Translations under genes and position numbers: made by a program
NCBI GenBank assembly: GCA_015061725.1
Contig: SUVX01000037.1
Coordinates: forward strand, 1 to 35,806
Direction: 5' to 3'
DNA length: 35,806 nucleotides
Source of the DNA: Lentisphaerota bacterium
GTDB lineage: Bacteria > Verrucomicrobiota > Lentisphaeria > Victivallales > Victivallaceae
Shown: positions 7,040 to 16,209 of the stretch, one piece after another
Layout: each line of letters starts with the position of its first letter
Numbering within the stretch: the stretch's first letter is position 1
Notes under the pieces: model-generated
The model's database searches: none
What the model saw: the letters and a program-made list of their open reading frames with translations, nothing else
What the model was told of the DNA's origin: nothing

Positions 7040-8257
7040 ATGAAGAATGAACTGCCTGTTTCAGCCAATGCCCGCTCGGTTGTGACCCAGCTGCAGAAAG
7101 CGGGTTACGAAACTTATATCGTCGGCGGTGCCATCCGGGACATGCTTTTAGGCAGAACGCCGAAAGATTTTGACATTTCAACCGCAGCCACGCCGGAGGA
7201 GATCCGTCAGGTTTTCGGACGGCGTTCCGCGCGTATCATCGGCAAACGCTTCCGTCTGGCGCATGTGTATTCGGGCAGGGAACTTTTTGAAGTGGCCACA
7301 TTCCGCAAGGCTCCCGGCAAAAAGGATCTTGCCGAACATCAGAACGGCGGAAATGATGATTTGCCCGATAATCTGATTATGTCCGACAACTCTTTCGGAA
7401 CCAGTAAAGAGGATGCCGCCCGCCGGGATTTTACCGTCAATGCGCTTTTTTATGATCCTGAAAAAAAGGAGATAAAAGATTTTACCGGCAAGGGACTGGA
7501 GGATATGGAGCGCGGAATCGTTCGTGCCATCGGCAATCCCGGACTGCGCTTTGAAGAGGACCCCGTGCGTATGCTCCGTGCGCTCAAACTGGTCGGACAA
7601 TATGATTTTGCCCTTGACAGCGCAACAGAAAATGCCCTCTTTGCGAAACTGCCGCTGTTTGAACTGGCAAGTTCTAGCCGCCGCGCTCTTGAACTTGAAA
7701 AAATCCTTCAGTCTGCTTACGGAGACAGACTTTTTGAAGTCTTCCACGATTACGGTTTGCTGAATCTCTTTCTGCCCAAACTGGATCATGCCTGGGGCAG
7801 CGATGCAATGAATTATGCGCTTGATCTTCTCTTTGAACGCAACTGCCGTATGGAGGAGGGGTGTTTCCGCAACAGTATCTCTCTTGCCATGGCGGTCATT
7901 GCCCTGCCGTTTGTTGAAGCGGCTTCGGGGCGCGCTCCGGGAACGCTCTGGGAAAGTTCTCAGGAGTCCGATGCCGTGATTGATGAGATCGTGGATACGC
8001 TCTTTCTGCCGCAGAATATGATGGTGCGTATGCGCGAGGCGGCATGCCGTATTCTCCGTCTGCTGCCGTTGATGGAAAAACGTGAAAACCACATGCTGCG
8101 CCGGATTTATTCAAGCCGCAGTTACGGACACGCACGCGAACTGCTTTTAATCCGTCAGGCTGTTGCCGGAAAACCGCTTGAAGAGTGCGAAGCACTGTGG
8201 CCTGACAGCGTGCCTGAAAGAGGTCCCCGTGTCCGCAGAAACCGTGGACGGCGCTGA
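7040..8257 (+). CDS. pcnB: Poly(A) polymerase I / CCA-adding-type nucleotidyltransferase
   Basis: A 405-residue class II nucleotidyltransferase. The head has VGGAIRDMLLGRTPKDFDIST with the catalytic DxD, the GKRFRLAHV and EVATFR blocks, then RRDFTVNALFYDP, and IGNPGLRFEEDPVRMLRALK. The GKRFRLAHV block together with a basic C-terminal tail (RGPRVRRNRGRR) matches PcnB (poly(A) polymerase I) better than Cca, but a tRNA CCA-adding role cannot be excluded from sequence because this window shows no separate cca gene. Start: ATG at 7040 with AGGTG just upstream; a GTG at 7034 overlapping the nadB stop is an alternative. The stop is followed after one base by the next gene's ATG. Confidence 0.9.
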   Translation: MKNELPVSANARSVVTQLQKAGYETYIVGGAIRDMLLGRTPKDFDISTAATPEEIRQVFGRRSARIIGKRFRLAHVYSGRELFEVATFRKAPGKKDLAEHQNGGNDDLPDNLIMSDNSFGTSKEDAARRDFTVNALFYDPEKKEIKDFTGKGLEDMERGIVRAIGNPGLRFEEDPVRMLRALKLVGQYDFALDSATENALFAKLPLFELASSSRRALELEKILQSAYGDRLFEVFHDYGLLNLFLPKLDHAWGSDAMNYALDLLFERNCRMEEGCFRNSISLAMAVIALPFVEAASGRAPGTLWESSQESDAVIDEIVDTLFLPQNMMVRMREAACRILRLLPLMEKRENHMLRRIYSSRSYGHARELLLIRQAVAGKPLEECEALWPDSVPERGPRVRRNRGRR

Positions 8258-8258
8258 G

Positions 8259-9443
8259 ATGAAAATGGCTGCCATTGCTCTTGCTGCATCTCTTGCCGGT
8301 GTGACATCAGCCCGTGATTTCCGCGGCGTCTGGGTCGCAACGGTTGGGAATATGGATTTTCCCCGCTGTACGTCGGCTCAGGTGTTCAAAAGGACTTTTT
8401 CAAATCTTGCCGACAGACTTGCCCGGCGCAACTGCAATGCCATGATCTTTCAGGTGCGTGCCAATTGTGATGCCTTTTATCCGAGCCGCCTTGCGCCTTA
8501 TTCCCGCTGGATGACAGGTGTTGAGGGCAGAGGATACAGCGGTTTTGATCCGCTGGCATATATGATCAACGAAACCCGCAGGCGGGGCATGGAGTTTCAC
8601 GCCTGGTTCAATCCCTACCGTGTGGTGCGGGCGACGAAACTTTCTAAAGAAGCCTATCTTGCACGTCTTGCGCCGAACAATTTTGCGCGCAGAAATCCGC
8701 ACCTGGTGCTGGCTGTACCGATGGGGAACGGGGAAATTTCTCTTCTGCTTGATCCCGGAGAACCTGAAGTTATCCGTTATATTGCCGCTGTGGTGCATGA
8801 AGTGGCCTCCCGTTACCGTCCTGATGCCATTCACTTTGACGATTATTTTTATCCGTATGACGGCAAAATGATTCCGGATGGAGACACTTACCGCCGCAGG
8901 AATCCGTATAAACTTTCTCTTGCAAACTGGCGCAGACACAATGTGAATACCTTGATTCTTCAGGTGCGGCGCACGATCGACCGGGTGAATTACGGGAAAA
9001 GTGATAAAGTCCGTTTCGGAATCAGTCCCTTCGGCATCTGGGCAAATTACGCTCCGGAAACTCCCGCAGGCTCACGGACAAAAGGACAGGAGTCTTTTCA
9101 TACACTTTTTGCCGACAGCCGTCTCTGGGTGAAACGGCGTTATGTGGACTATATCGTGCCGCAGATTTACTGGCACAGAACACATACAAAAGCCTCATTT
9201 ACAGTTCTTCTCAACTGGTGGTGCAATGTTGTCCGCGGTACCGGCGTGAAACTTTATATCGGACACGCCCTGTACCGTTTCGGCACCCCCGGCTGGGGAC
9301 AGGATGAACTTGTTCAGCAGCTCCGTCTGGTCAGGACAAGACGTGAAGCCTCAGGTTCTGTTCTTTTTTCCAGCCGTCATCTGCTTGCTCCTGCAACAAC
9401 TCCTGTGAAACTTGGTGTTTCAAGGATTTGGAAAGACCGGTAA
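8259..9443 (+). CDS. Secreted family-10-like glycosyl hydrolase (DUF187/GHL10 type)
   Basis: 394 residues from the ATG at 8259. This start places a short signal peptide (MKMAAIALAASLAGVTSA) directly before RDFRGVWVATVGNMDFP, the usual N-terminus of the GHL10 family; the longer in-frame TTG version would bury it. Family blocks seen: MIFQVRANCDAFYPS, GFDPLAYMINETRRRGMEFHAWFNPYR, LLLDPGEPEVIRYI, IHFDDYFYPY (the acidic, probably catalytic, strand), FGISPFGIWAN, and DYIVPQIYWH. Members are presumed glycosidases, some linked to peptidoglycan or exopolysaccharide, but the substrate here is unknown. Translation is probably coupled to pcnB. It is followed by a T-rich stretch and then a new promoter. 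Confidence 0.85.
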   Translation: MKMAAIALAASLAGVTSARDFRGVWVATVGNMDFPRCTSAQVFKRTFSNLADRLARRNCNAMIFQVRANCDAFYPSRLAPYSRWMTGVEGRGYSGFDPLAYMINETRRRGMEFHAWFNPYRVVRATKLSKEAYLARLAPNNFARRNPHLVLAVPMGNGEISLLLDPGEPEVIRYIAAVVHEVASRYRPDAIHFDDYFYPYDGKMIPDGDTYRRRNPYKLSLANWRRHNVNTLILQVRRTIDRVNYGKSDKVRFGISPFGIWANYAPETPAGSRTKGQESFHTLFADSRLWVKRRYVDYIVPQIYWHRTHTKASFTVLLNWWCNVVRGTGVKLYIGHALYRFGTPGWGQDELVQQLRLVRTRREASGSVLFSSRHLLAPATTPVKLGVSRIWKDR

Positions 9444-9469
9444 ATAGCATTTTTTTTCTTTTTGTTCAC

Positions 9470-9498
9470 TTGACAAAACTCCTTTGGTGCTGTAATGT
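9470..9498 (+). promoter_or_regulatory. Promoter of the polysaccharide-lyase operon
   Basis: TTGACA at 9470-9475 and TAATGT at 9493-9498 with a 17-base spacer. It lies 46 bases upstream of the regulator start. No other comparably good promoter was seen inside the operon before 21148, which supports a single long transcript. Confidence 0.7.
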
Positions 9499-9528
9499 AT
9501 ATTGGAAAACCACCAGAATAAACCACCA
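9484..9528 (+). promoter_or_regulatory. Candidate operator: AACCACCA direct repeats
   Basis: AACCACCA occurs at 9508-9515 and again at 9521-9528, 13 bp apart, just downstream of the -10 box. A reverse-complement half site, TTGGTG, lies at 9484-9489 between the promoter hexamers. The placement fits repression, plausibly by the regulator encoded immediately downstream. Binding is inferred. Confidence 0.45.
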
Positions 9529-9543
9529 ATTTCGGGGTGTTAA

Positions 9544-10647
9544 GTGAATAATAAGCGTAAAACAACCAAAAAAGAGATGATTGCCGAAAAGTTACGGGAT
9601 GAAATTCTCGGTGGTACTTTCGGAGACGGGCAGCTGCCTTCCAAACTGGATCTGGCGCAGCATTTCGGCGTAAGTCACAGAACGATGGAGCCTGTTTTGC
9701 AGCAGCTGCGTGACGAGGGACTTATCCGCAGTATAAAAGGCAAGGGAACTTTTGTCAATAACGGCGTGCAGAGCGTTGCAAATCTGACATCACGGATGGT
9801 TCTTATGCTGATGCCGGGAAACTCCATTTTTGAAAACGGCGCATTCAATGCTTTACGTCAGGAGGCATTCCGCCGCAGTCTGCTGCCGGTCAATCTGCCG
9901 ATGCCTGAAAAATATACAAAATTGACACTGCAGGAAAAATCCATACTGACACAAACGCTCTGCGCACCCATCCGCGGCGTGCTTTATCACGGACACGGAT
10001 ACCGGGTCGAGCCGTTTCTGGATAACTGGAAAAATATCAAATCCGTTGCGTTGACGAATTTTACCGGTATCAACGGTCCGCCGGGCAGTTCGCTTTTGAT
10101 CGACTTTGAAGCCGGGGCAGAAAAAATCGCAAGACATTTTATTGAACAGGGCTGCCGTAAACTGCTGATCCTGACCGGATATATCGCGCCTGACCTTCCC
10201 CGGAACGAAGAATATTTCAATAATCTGCTTCCACGGAAATTTTACAGAGGTGTTTCGCGTGCGGCAAAGGAGTCCGGAATTGCTGAACCGGTGCTTTATT
10301 ACGCACAAAACAGTACGCCGCCCAATGACTTTGCCACTGAAAGTATCGGGTTGAAGGAGGCGGAACCGCTGCTGAAAAATTTTGACGGTATCATTACTAC
10401 TTTTGATAACTTAGCCTACTGTATGATCCGTCATGCCGGAAAATTGGGCATGAAAGTTCCTGAAGATTTGCTGGTTTCCGCCTGCAGCGACACCGGCTGG
10501 ACCTGTCGTTTTGATTACCGGATCACCACATTGTCGGCGATGCAGGAACTTCTTGCAGAGCGTGCATTTGAAATTCTTGAAGCCGGGGGGATTCACCACG
10601 AAAAGATCGTTCCCGATTTGATTATAAGAAACAGTTCCATGCGTTAA
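9544..10647 (+). CDS. GntR-type wHTH regulator with LacI-type sensor, head of the lyase operon
   Basis: A 367-residue transcription factor. The GntR winged helix occupies about residues 1-75 (KKEMIAEKLRDEIL, then LAQHFGVSHRTMEPVLQQLRDEGLIRSIKGKGTFV). The rest resembles the LacI/GalR ligand-binding fold (VLMLMPGN; GVLYHGHGY; CRKLLILTGY; DGIITTFDNLAYCMIRHAGKLGMKVPEDLLVSACSD). The start is GTG at 9544 with GGGGTG four bases upstream. The first lyase gene follows 17 bp later, so the regulator is cotranscribed with its likely targets, giving autoregulation through the AACCACCA sites. The inducer is probably an oligosaccharide released by the lyases; this is inferred from context only. Confidence 0.88.
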   Translation: MNNKRKTTKKEMIAEKLRDEILGGTFGDGQLPSKLDLAQHFGVSHRTMEPVLQQLRDEGLIRSIKGKGTFVNNGVQSVANLTSRMVLMLMPGNSIFENGAFNALRQEAFRRSLLPVNLPMPEKYTKLTLQEKSILTQTLCAPIRGVLYHGHGYRVEPFLDNWKNIKSVALTNFTGINGPPGSSLLIDFEAGAEKIARHFIEQGCRKLLILTGYIAPDLPRNEEYFNNLLPRKFYRGVSRAAKESGIAEPVLYYAQNSTPPNDFATESIGLKEAEPLLKNFDGIITTFDNLAYCMIRHAGKLGMKVPEDLLVSACSDTGWTCRFDYRITTLSAMQELLAERAFEILEAGGIHHEKIVPDLIIRNSSMR

Positions 10648-10664
10648 AAGTCAGGAGATTTGTT

Positions 10665-12587
10665 ATGAAAAATAAAATTTCAGCAGCAATTTTGATTTCA
10701 GGAGGTGTTCTCATGAACAGCGGATGCAGTACGGCAACGCCGTCAAAAGAAGGTATGTATTTTCCCGATCAACAGGAAATTTGCTGCCGTTTGAAAGAAA
10801 ACCCGTATAAACCGCTTTTTCCCGCCGCCGCTGACCGCAAGGCGTGGAACCGTATTTCTCCGGATGTGCGTGCCGGTTTGATCAAGGCGGCAGAAAAAGG
10901 AATGAAAAAGCCCTGGCCGCTTTTGAGTGCCAAAGATTATATGAAGTTCCGCAGAGACGGGGAGCGTAAAGCATACGAAACCCCTTACTGGGAAAAGCGT
11001 TTCCGGATGGTTGATCTGACCCTTGCCGAATGCTGTGAATACAAGGGGCGTTTTACAGATGAGATCATCGAAGGCATCTGGCAGATACTTTCTGAGCCGG
11101 TATGGTGTACTCCGGCGCATGAAGGTTTGCCAGAAAAAGAACTTTTACCGGATCCCGGCAGATTCAAAATTGATATTTTCAGTGCCGCCACGGGACGGCT
11201 GCTTTGCGATGTCCTTGCCTTGCTTGAACCGGAACTTGCCGCAAAATCTCCGTTTCTGGTACAGCGCCTTAAAATGGAACTTATGCGCCGGATCATTGAA
11301 CCTGCGGAAAAACTCAATGATGAAAATACCTGGTGGTTCTGCGGCAGAAACAACTGGACGCCGTGGTGTGCTTCAAATCTGATCGGCTGTGCCGTTTATC
11401 TGCTGAATGACCAGCCGGAAAGGCTGGCGGGATTCATCAACACTTATCTTGGAATATCCCGCCGCTTCTATGACCGTTATCCGGATGACGGCGGCTGTAA
11501 CGAGGGTCCCTCTTACTGGCGCCATGCTCCCGGAAAATTAATTCAGCTTCTGCATCTTCTGGATCACCGTCTGGGCATGAACGGCAAGATGTTTGACGAC
11601 AGCAAACTGAAACGTATGTGCGAATATCTGCCCGGTATGAATTTGAGCGGCAGCTTCTTTTTAAGTGCCAGCGATGCCGCTCCGAGAATTCCCGCCAATG
11701 CACAGTTTCTTGCCTTTACGGCAGGATTGGTCAAAAGTTCCTCTATGATGGCACTTGCTCAGCGTTTGAAAAATACCGCACCTGCCGCGTCTAAAGTAAC
11801 GGAACTTGACGGCGCATTGGCTACGCTTTTTACCACTGTCCCGGCAAAACAATTATCTGCGGCTCTTCCGGCTGTAAATTACTGGTACAATATGGGTGTA
11901 TGTATTCTGCGCGAAAAACCGGAGTCTCCCGAAAAAGGTACTGTTGTCTCTCTCAAAGGCGGACACAATGCCGAAAGTCACAATCATCTTGACCTGGGAC
12001 ATTTTACCTTGATGCACCGTAATAAACCCTTGATTATCGACGTCGGCTCCGGCGTTTATACAGCTGTAACTTTCAGTTCAAAACGCTATACGCTCTGGAA
12101 TAACAACTCCACCGGACACAATGCACCGCGTTTTGACGGCAACGGTCAGATGCCGGATGTCCGGACAAGTCCGCTGTCTGAACCCAAATTCAAGGCACAG
12201 GTTATATTGGAAAATGATTCGGTCGCAAGTACCGTTCTGGATAATGCTTATCCTGAAAGCGTTGGCATGACCTCTTTGAAACGCACAATCAGTCTTGACC
12301 GCAAGACCGGTAATGTTTCTGTCCGTGATACGGCGGCAGTCAAGGGGAAAAAGACGGTTGAAATCACGCTGTTTTCAGCAGTCGAACCTCTTTTCTTTGA
12401 TGCCAAAACGGTCAAGTGGAAAAAAGCTGTTCTTACCGTAAACGGACTTACTGTCAAAAGCGTTGTTCCTGAGGACCGTTTGGATGACGCAATGAAGAAA
12501 AACTGGAAAAAGCTCTGGCGTATCGAACTTGCCGGAGAAATCGACCGCACCGGCAGTTGGAATCTTGATTTTGATGTCAATCAATAA
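10665..12587 (+). CDS. Heparinase II/III-superfamily polysaccharide lyase, secreted or lipid-anchored (paralogue 1)
   Basis: 640 residues. A 20-residue signal sequence ends before Cys21 (MNSGC), a possible but atypical lipobox because Leu is not at -3. An alpha/alpha toroid-like domain spans about residues 60-390, with NNWTPWC (Asn230) and DGGCNEGPSYW (275-285), positions typical of catalytic Asn/Tyr in this superfamily. The beta-sandwich Hepar_II_III domain follows, with GGHNAESHNHLDLGHF (432-447; His434, His439, His441, Asp443) and a C-terminal half ending in SWNLDFDV. Such enzymes cleave uronate-containing polysaccharides by beta-elimination; the exact family and substrate are unknown. CAGGAG lies before the ATG. 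It is a close paralogue of the next gene. Confidence 0.85.
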   Translation: MKNKISAAILISGGVLMNSGCSTATPSKEGMYFPDQQEICCRLKENPYKPLFPAAADRKAWNRISPDVRAGLIKAAEKGMKKPWPLLSAKDYMKFRRDGERKAYETPYWEKRFRMVDLTLAECCEYKGRFTDEIIEGIWQILSEPVWCTPAHEGLPEKELLPDPGRFKIDIFSAATGRLLCDVLALLEPELAAKSPFLVQRLKMELMRRIIEPAEKLNDENTWWFCGRNNWTPWCASNLIGCAVYLLNDQPERLAGFINTYLGISRRFYDRYPDDGGCNEGPSYWRHAPGKLIQLLHLLDHRLGMNGKMFDDSKLKRMCEYLPGMNLSGSFFLSASDAAPRIPANAQFLAFTAGLVKSSSMMALAQRLKNTAPAASKVTELDGALATLFTTVPAKQLSAALPAVNYWYNMGVCILREKPESPEKGTVVSLKGGHNAESHNHLDLGHFTLMHRNKPLIIDVGSGVYTAVTFSSKRYTLWNNNSTGHNAPRFDGNGQMPDVRTSPLSEPKFKAQVILENDSVASTVLDNAYPESVGMTSLKRTISLDRKTGNVSVRDTAAVKGKKTVEITLFSAVEPLFFDAKTVKWKKAVLTVNGLTVKSVVPEDRLDDAMKKNWKKLWRIELAGEIDRTGSWNLDFDVNQ

Positions 12588-12593
12588 ACACTC

Positions 12594-12627
12594 AGGTTTG
12601 ATTATCAGAAATAGTTTCACACGTTAA
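12594..12627 (+). pseudogene. Remnant of the regulator's 3' end (duplication scar)
   Basis: In frame this reads G-LIIRNSFTR-stop, matching the last codons of the upstream regulator, D-LIIRNSSMR-stop (10617-10647). The match continues through the spacer (TTAAAAATCAGGAGATT versus TTAAAAGTCAGGAGATT) into the start of the second lyase gene. It shows that the duplicated unit included the regulator's last codons plus the whole lyase gene. Confidence 0.8.
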
Positions 12628-12644
12628 AAATCAGGAGATTTTTT

Positions 12645-14576
12645 ATGAAAAATAAAATTTCAGCAGCAATTTTGATTTCAGCAGCTGTTTTAACAAGCAG
12701 CGGATGCTGTACGGCAACGCCCTCAAAAGGTGGTATGTATTTCCCTGACAGGCAGGAAATACTCTGCCGATTGAAAAAATATCCTGCCAAACCGCAGTTC
12801 CCGGCTGCGGCAGACAGATGTGCATGGGGCGGATTGCCGGAAACACTCCGTGACGGATATATCCGCAATGCGGAAAAGGCAGCGAAAACGCCCTGGAAAC
12901 TTCTGCTGGCAAAGGATTATATGCTTTTTAAACGCAACAGCGACAGGAGAGCCTATCAGAATCCTTATTTTCATAACCGGGCAAAACTCGTGGACCTTGC
13001 TGTCGGGGAATGTGTTGAGTATAAGGGGCGTTTCATGGATGAGATCATGGAGGGTATCTGGCAGATTTTGTCCGAACCGACATGGTGTATCCCCGCGCAT
13101 GAGGCGATCCCCGATGGAGAACTTTTCCCCGATCCCCGCCGTTTTCAAATCGACCTGACCAGTTCCGAAACAGGGAAAATGCTCTGCGATCTGTTGGGAC
13201 TGCTTGAAAAAGAGTTGGCAATGCGCTCTCCGGCACTGGTGTTGCGTCTGAAAATGGAAATCATGCGCCGGGTGGTCGAACCTGCGGAAAAACTCAACGA
13301 CGAAACAACCTGGTGGTTCTGCGGCAGAAACAACTGGACGCCCTGGTGTGCCAACAACATTACCGGCTGCGGTATCTATCTTCTGAATGATCAGCCTGAA
13401 CGTCTGGCAGCTCTGCTTGAAACTTATCTGGGGATATCCAAACGTTTTTATGACCGTTATCCGGATGACGGCGGCTGTAACGAAGGTCCCACTTACTGGC
13501 GTCACGCCGGGGGCAAGTATCTGCAGCAGTTGATACAGCTTGACAACCGCCTGCAGCTGCAGGGAAAGATGTTTAAAGATGAAAAATTGCGCAAGATGTG
13601 CGATTATCTTCCCGGCATGAATCTTTGCGGCAGATGGTTTTTAAGTACCAACGATGCGGCGCCCCGTCCGGAGTTTTCGCCGCAATTTCTGAATTTTGTC
13701 GCTGTCAAAACGCAGAGTGCGGCTCTGGCGGGGCTGGCTTCACGTCTGCCGCAGTCCGGAAAACTGCCGGGTGCAAGTGATTTTGACGAGCATTTGTACA
13801 GGATTTTCTGCGGAAATGTTGAAAAAAATACTGATAAAAACAGTTTTTCGGCAGTCAACTATTGGCCGAATCTCAACATCGCCATTCTGCGGCAAAAGCC
13901 TGAAGCTCCTGAAAAAGGCACAGTCATCAGTCTCAAAGGCGGACACAACGGCGAAAGCCACAACCATCTTGATCTCGGACACTTTACGCTTTTCAGCAGA
14001 AATAAGCCTTTTATCGTGGATATCGGTGCCGGGGTCTATACGGGCGTTACCTTCAGTGAAAAACGCTATACCTTATGGAATTTGAACGAAACCGGACACA
14101 ATCCGCCCCGTTTTTCGGGCAGAGGACAAGTTCCTTATGTCAAAAAACATCAGCTGGATGTACCTGAATTCAAGGCGCAGATCGTATTGGAAAATGATTC
14201 GGCCGCCAGTGTCGTCCTGGATAAAGTTTATCCTGAAAACGTCGGCATGAAATCTCTGAAGCGTTCTCTCTTTCTCGACCGCAAAACCGGAAATGTGTCA
14301 GTCCGGGATACTGCAGAAGTTGAGGGAAAAAAGAGTGTTGAAATAACTCTGTTTACTGCCGTTGAACCCATTTCTTTTGACAGAACTGCGGTCAGATGGC
14401 AGAATTGTACTCTTTCTGTCAGAAACATTGCTGTCAAAAGCGTTGTCCCTGAGAACCGTTTGGATGACGCAATGAAAAAGAACTGGAAGAAACTCTGGCG
14501 CATAGAACTTGCCGGAGAAATCACCTCTTCCGGCAGTTGGACTCTTGATTTTGATGTCAAGCAATCAAATAAATAA
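12645..14576 (+). CDS. Heparinase II/III-superfamily polysaccharide lyase, secreted or lipid-anchored (paralogue 2)
   Basis: 643 residues, colinear with the preceding lyase and sharing long identical blocks (NNWTPWC, YPDDGGCNEGP, EKLNDE.TWWFCGRN, VVPE.RLDDAMKKNWKKLWRIELAGEI). The first dozen codons are almost unchanged at DNA level. The signal peptide ends before Cys21 (TSSGC). The catalytic-region motifs are retained: NNWTPWC, DGGCNEGPTYWRH and GGHNGESHNHLDLGHF, so both copies should be active. The main differences lie in the linker around residues 340-400, which could alter specificity. It arose by tandem duplication, since its upstream region still carries the regulator's 3' end. CAGGAG precedes the ATG. 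The next gene starts 15 bp after the stop. Confidence 0.85.
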   Translation: MKNKISAAILISAAVLTSSGCCTATPSKGGMYFPDRQEILCRLKKYPAKPQFPAAADRCAWGGLPETLRDGYIRNAEKAAKTPWKLLLAKDYMLFKRNSDRRAYQNPYFHNRAKLVDLAVGECVEYKGRFMDEIMEGIWQILSEPTWCIPAHEAIPDGELFPDPRRFQIDLTSSETGKMLCDLLGLLEKELAMRSPALVLRLKMEIMRRVVEPAEKLNDETTWWFCGRNNWTPWCANNITGCGIYLLNDQPERLAALLETYLGISKRFYDRYPDDGGCNEGPTYWRHAGGKYLQQLIQLDNRLQLQGKMFKDEKLRKMCDYLPGMNLCGRWFLSTNDAAPRPEFSPQFLNFVAVKTQSAALAGLASRLPQSGKLPGASDFDEHLYRIFCGNVEKNTDKNSFSAVNYWPNLNIAILRQKPEAPEKGTVISLKGGHNGESHNHLDLGHFTLFSRNKPFIVDIGAGVYTGVTFSEKRYTLWNLNETGHNPPRFSGRGQVPYVKKHQLDVPEFKAQIVLENDSAASVVLDKVYPENVGMKSLKRSLFLDRKTGNVSVRDTAEVEGKKSVEITLFTAVEPISFDRTAVRWQNCTLSVRNIAVKSVVPENRLDDAMKKNWKKLWRIELAGEITSSGSWTLDFDVKQSNK

Positions 14577-14591
14577 TTCGGGAGACAAAAG

Positions 14592-16205
14592 ATGAAAAGA
14601 GTATTGTTGTTTTTCTTCTTCTGTTGTGCCGCAACGCTCATGGGCTTCAATGTTAAAGATTTCGGAGCCAAAGGTGACGGCAAAACAGACGATACTGCCG
14701 CTTTGCAGAAAGCAGCTGATGCCGCTGCCCGGAAACTTTCAGCCCATGGCACAGTTACACTGAATTTTCCCAAGGGACGGTATGTTATCAGTAAAAGGAT
14801 ACTGCTCAATAAGATACATTTGCGCGGAGATCATGCGGTCATTGTTCAGAAAAATCCGGCAGAGGATATTTTCTATTATGATTTTGCCTGGAATACCTGC
14901 GTCAGCGGCTTTGAGTTGCGCGGCGGACGCAATCAGATCAGTTTCTGGAATGCCAATACTGAAAAAGGTATGCTGAAGATTCGGGACTGCCGCTTTTTTA
15001 CAGCATCCGGCATAGCCGCCGGAACCCGTCCGGGGACAAACTCGACGCTTTTTACCGTCTCAAACTGTCTTTTTTACAAGTGTATGCAGGCTGTTGTCAG
15101 TAATTGCGATTGGACAAGTATCCGGGAACTGTGGGTGACAAGCAATGCCAAAATGCGCAAAAAAGCCGTCTTTGTCAACGGTCACGGTGTTATGACTATC
15201 GACAATCTGCTGGGTGTTCCCCTGTGCAATGGAGATGAACAGCGCTGGATCGATAATTACGGCAGTTTGTTTGTTGTACATTCCCGTTTCGGCGGCGAGG
15301 GCGGCGGCTTCACGCCGGTCTACAATTTTGCAAAATATACGCCCTTCAGGACTCCCAACAATATTTCCATATCCAAATGCTGGATATCTGCCGGTTCTTC
15401 CGGTAATGCCCGCTGCGCGGTGTACTGTCTGCAAATGCCTAATACAATCAGCATTACTCAATGTGCAGGCGGCGCTGATGCCATTATCGTTGCGCCCGGA
15501 ATCGACCTGAAAAATTATTTTTATGCAAAAAAAGAATCCTTGCTTTACACGGCTTCAAATGTGGGTATCGGTTGCAATAAAATGCCGGAAGATTTGAAAA
15601 ATCCGGTTGTCCACCCGGTTCGTCCTGAGGGACAGTTGTCAGTATCTGAAACAGAGAAACTTGCCAAAGCACAGAAATTGCCGTCTCTTGCCTTTGAAAA
15701 ACTGGATATTGATCTTCAGGCAGATCCCAAACTTGTATGGAGCGTGGACGAATATATGGATGGCGGCAGTATGTTGAACAGTGAATTTCTCTGTCTTCTG
15801 CGCCGCGGCGGCAAGACCGGACTCATGCGCCGGGTGAACAGTCGCGGGGAAGACTGGCCTCATGTGGTTTTGAAAGATGTCAAAGTTGATATCCGGAAAT
15901 ATCCCCTTCTGGTTGTGCATCCTGTGACCACATCTCCCGGACGTATCGCAATCAAGCTGACTGTGCCGGAAAAGAAGAAAATTTTTCAGGTCATGCGCCG
16001 TCACGCGAATATGAAGCGGTTTGAATTTGATCTGATGGCAGATTTTCCTGAACTTGCTCAGTATGAAAAATTTGATATTAAAGTCTATTACATACCCACA
16101 TCTTACACCAAGCCCCGTAAAAACTCCCGGGCTGTCATTTCCCGGGCCGGTGCAGGCAGTACTGTATGGTTCCAAGCAATCGGATTCAATAAAAAAGGAG
16201 AATAA
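14592..16205 (+). CDS. Secreted right-handed beta-helix protein, pectate-lyase superfamily (long type, copy 1)
   Basis: 537 residues. Signal peptide [18 protein letters not shown], then [23 protein letters not shown], the standard entry of Pectate_lyase_3-type beta-helices. The helix covers about residues 20-330 with coil-like motifs ([33 protein letters not shown]). RWIDNYG (218-224) and RFGGEGGG (232-239) are conserved in all four paralogues of the operon. A further ~170-residue C-terminal domain (..[35 protein letters not shown]) looks like a beta-sandwich and occurs only in the long type. Probably a lyase or glycoside hydrolase on the same polysaccharide as the upstream lyases; no catalytic residue is proven. 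GGGAG precedes the ATG. The next gene follows after 4 bp. Confidence 0.8.
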   Translation: MKRVLLFFFFCCAATLMGFNVKDFGAKGDGKTDDTAALQKAADAAARKLSAHGTVTLNFPKGRYVISKRILLNKIHLRGDHAVIVQKNPAEDIFYYDFAWNTCVSGFELRGGRNQISFWNANTEKGMLKIRDCRFFTASGIAAGTRPGTNSTLFTVSNCLFYKCMQAVVSNCDWTSIRELWVTSNAKMRKKAVFVNGHGVMTIDNLLGVPLCNGDEQRWIDNYGSLFVVHSRFGGEGGGFTPVYNFAKYTPFRTPNNISISKCWISAGSSGNARCAVYCLQMPNTISITQCAGGADAIIVAPGIDLKNYFYAKKESLLYTASNVGIGCNKMPEDLKNPVVHPVRPEGQLSVSETEKLAKAQKLPSLAFEKLDIDLQADPKLVWSVDEYMDGGSMLNSEFLCLLRRGGKTGLMRRVNSRGEDWPHVVLKDVKVDIRKYPLLVVHPVTTSPGRIAIKLTVPEKKKIFQVMRRHANMKRFEFDLMADFPELAQYEKFDIKVYYIPTSYTKPRKNSRAVISRAGAGSTVWFQAIGFNKKGE

Positions 16206-16209
16206 GTGT

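Noticed and set aside
7178..8092. 304-codon open frame antisense to pcnB
   Set aside because: pcnB motifs are unambiguous on the plus strand; the antisense product has no family signature.
8163..8258. Upstream TTG start for the family-10-like glycosidase
   Set aside because: It overlaps the end of pcnB and would mask the signal peptide that begins at the ATG at 8259.
16054..16209. Longer start for the H-X9-DG pilin
   Set aside because: The extra 52 codons overlap the end of the beta-helix gene, lack a ribosome site, and would place the prepilin leader too far from the N-terminus; AAGGAG precedes the ATG at 16210.
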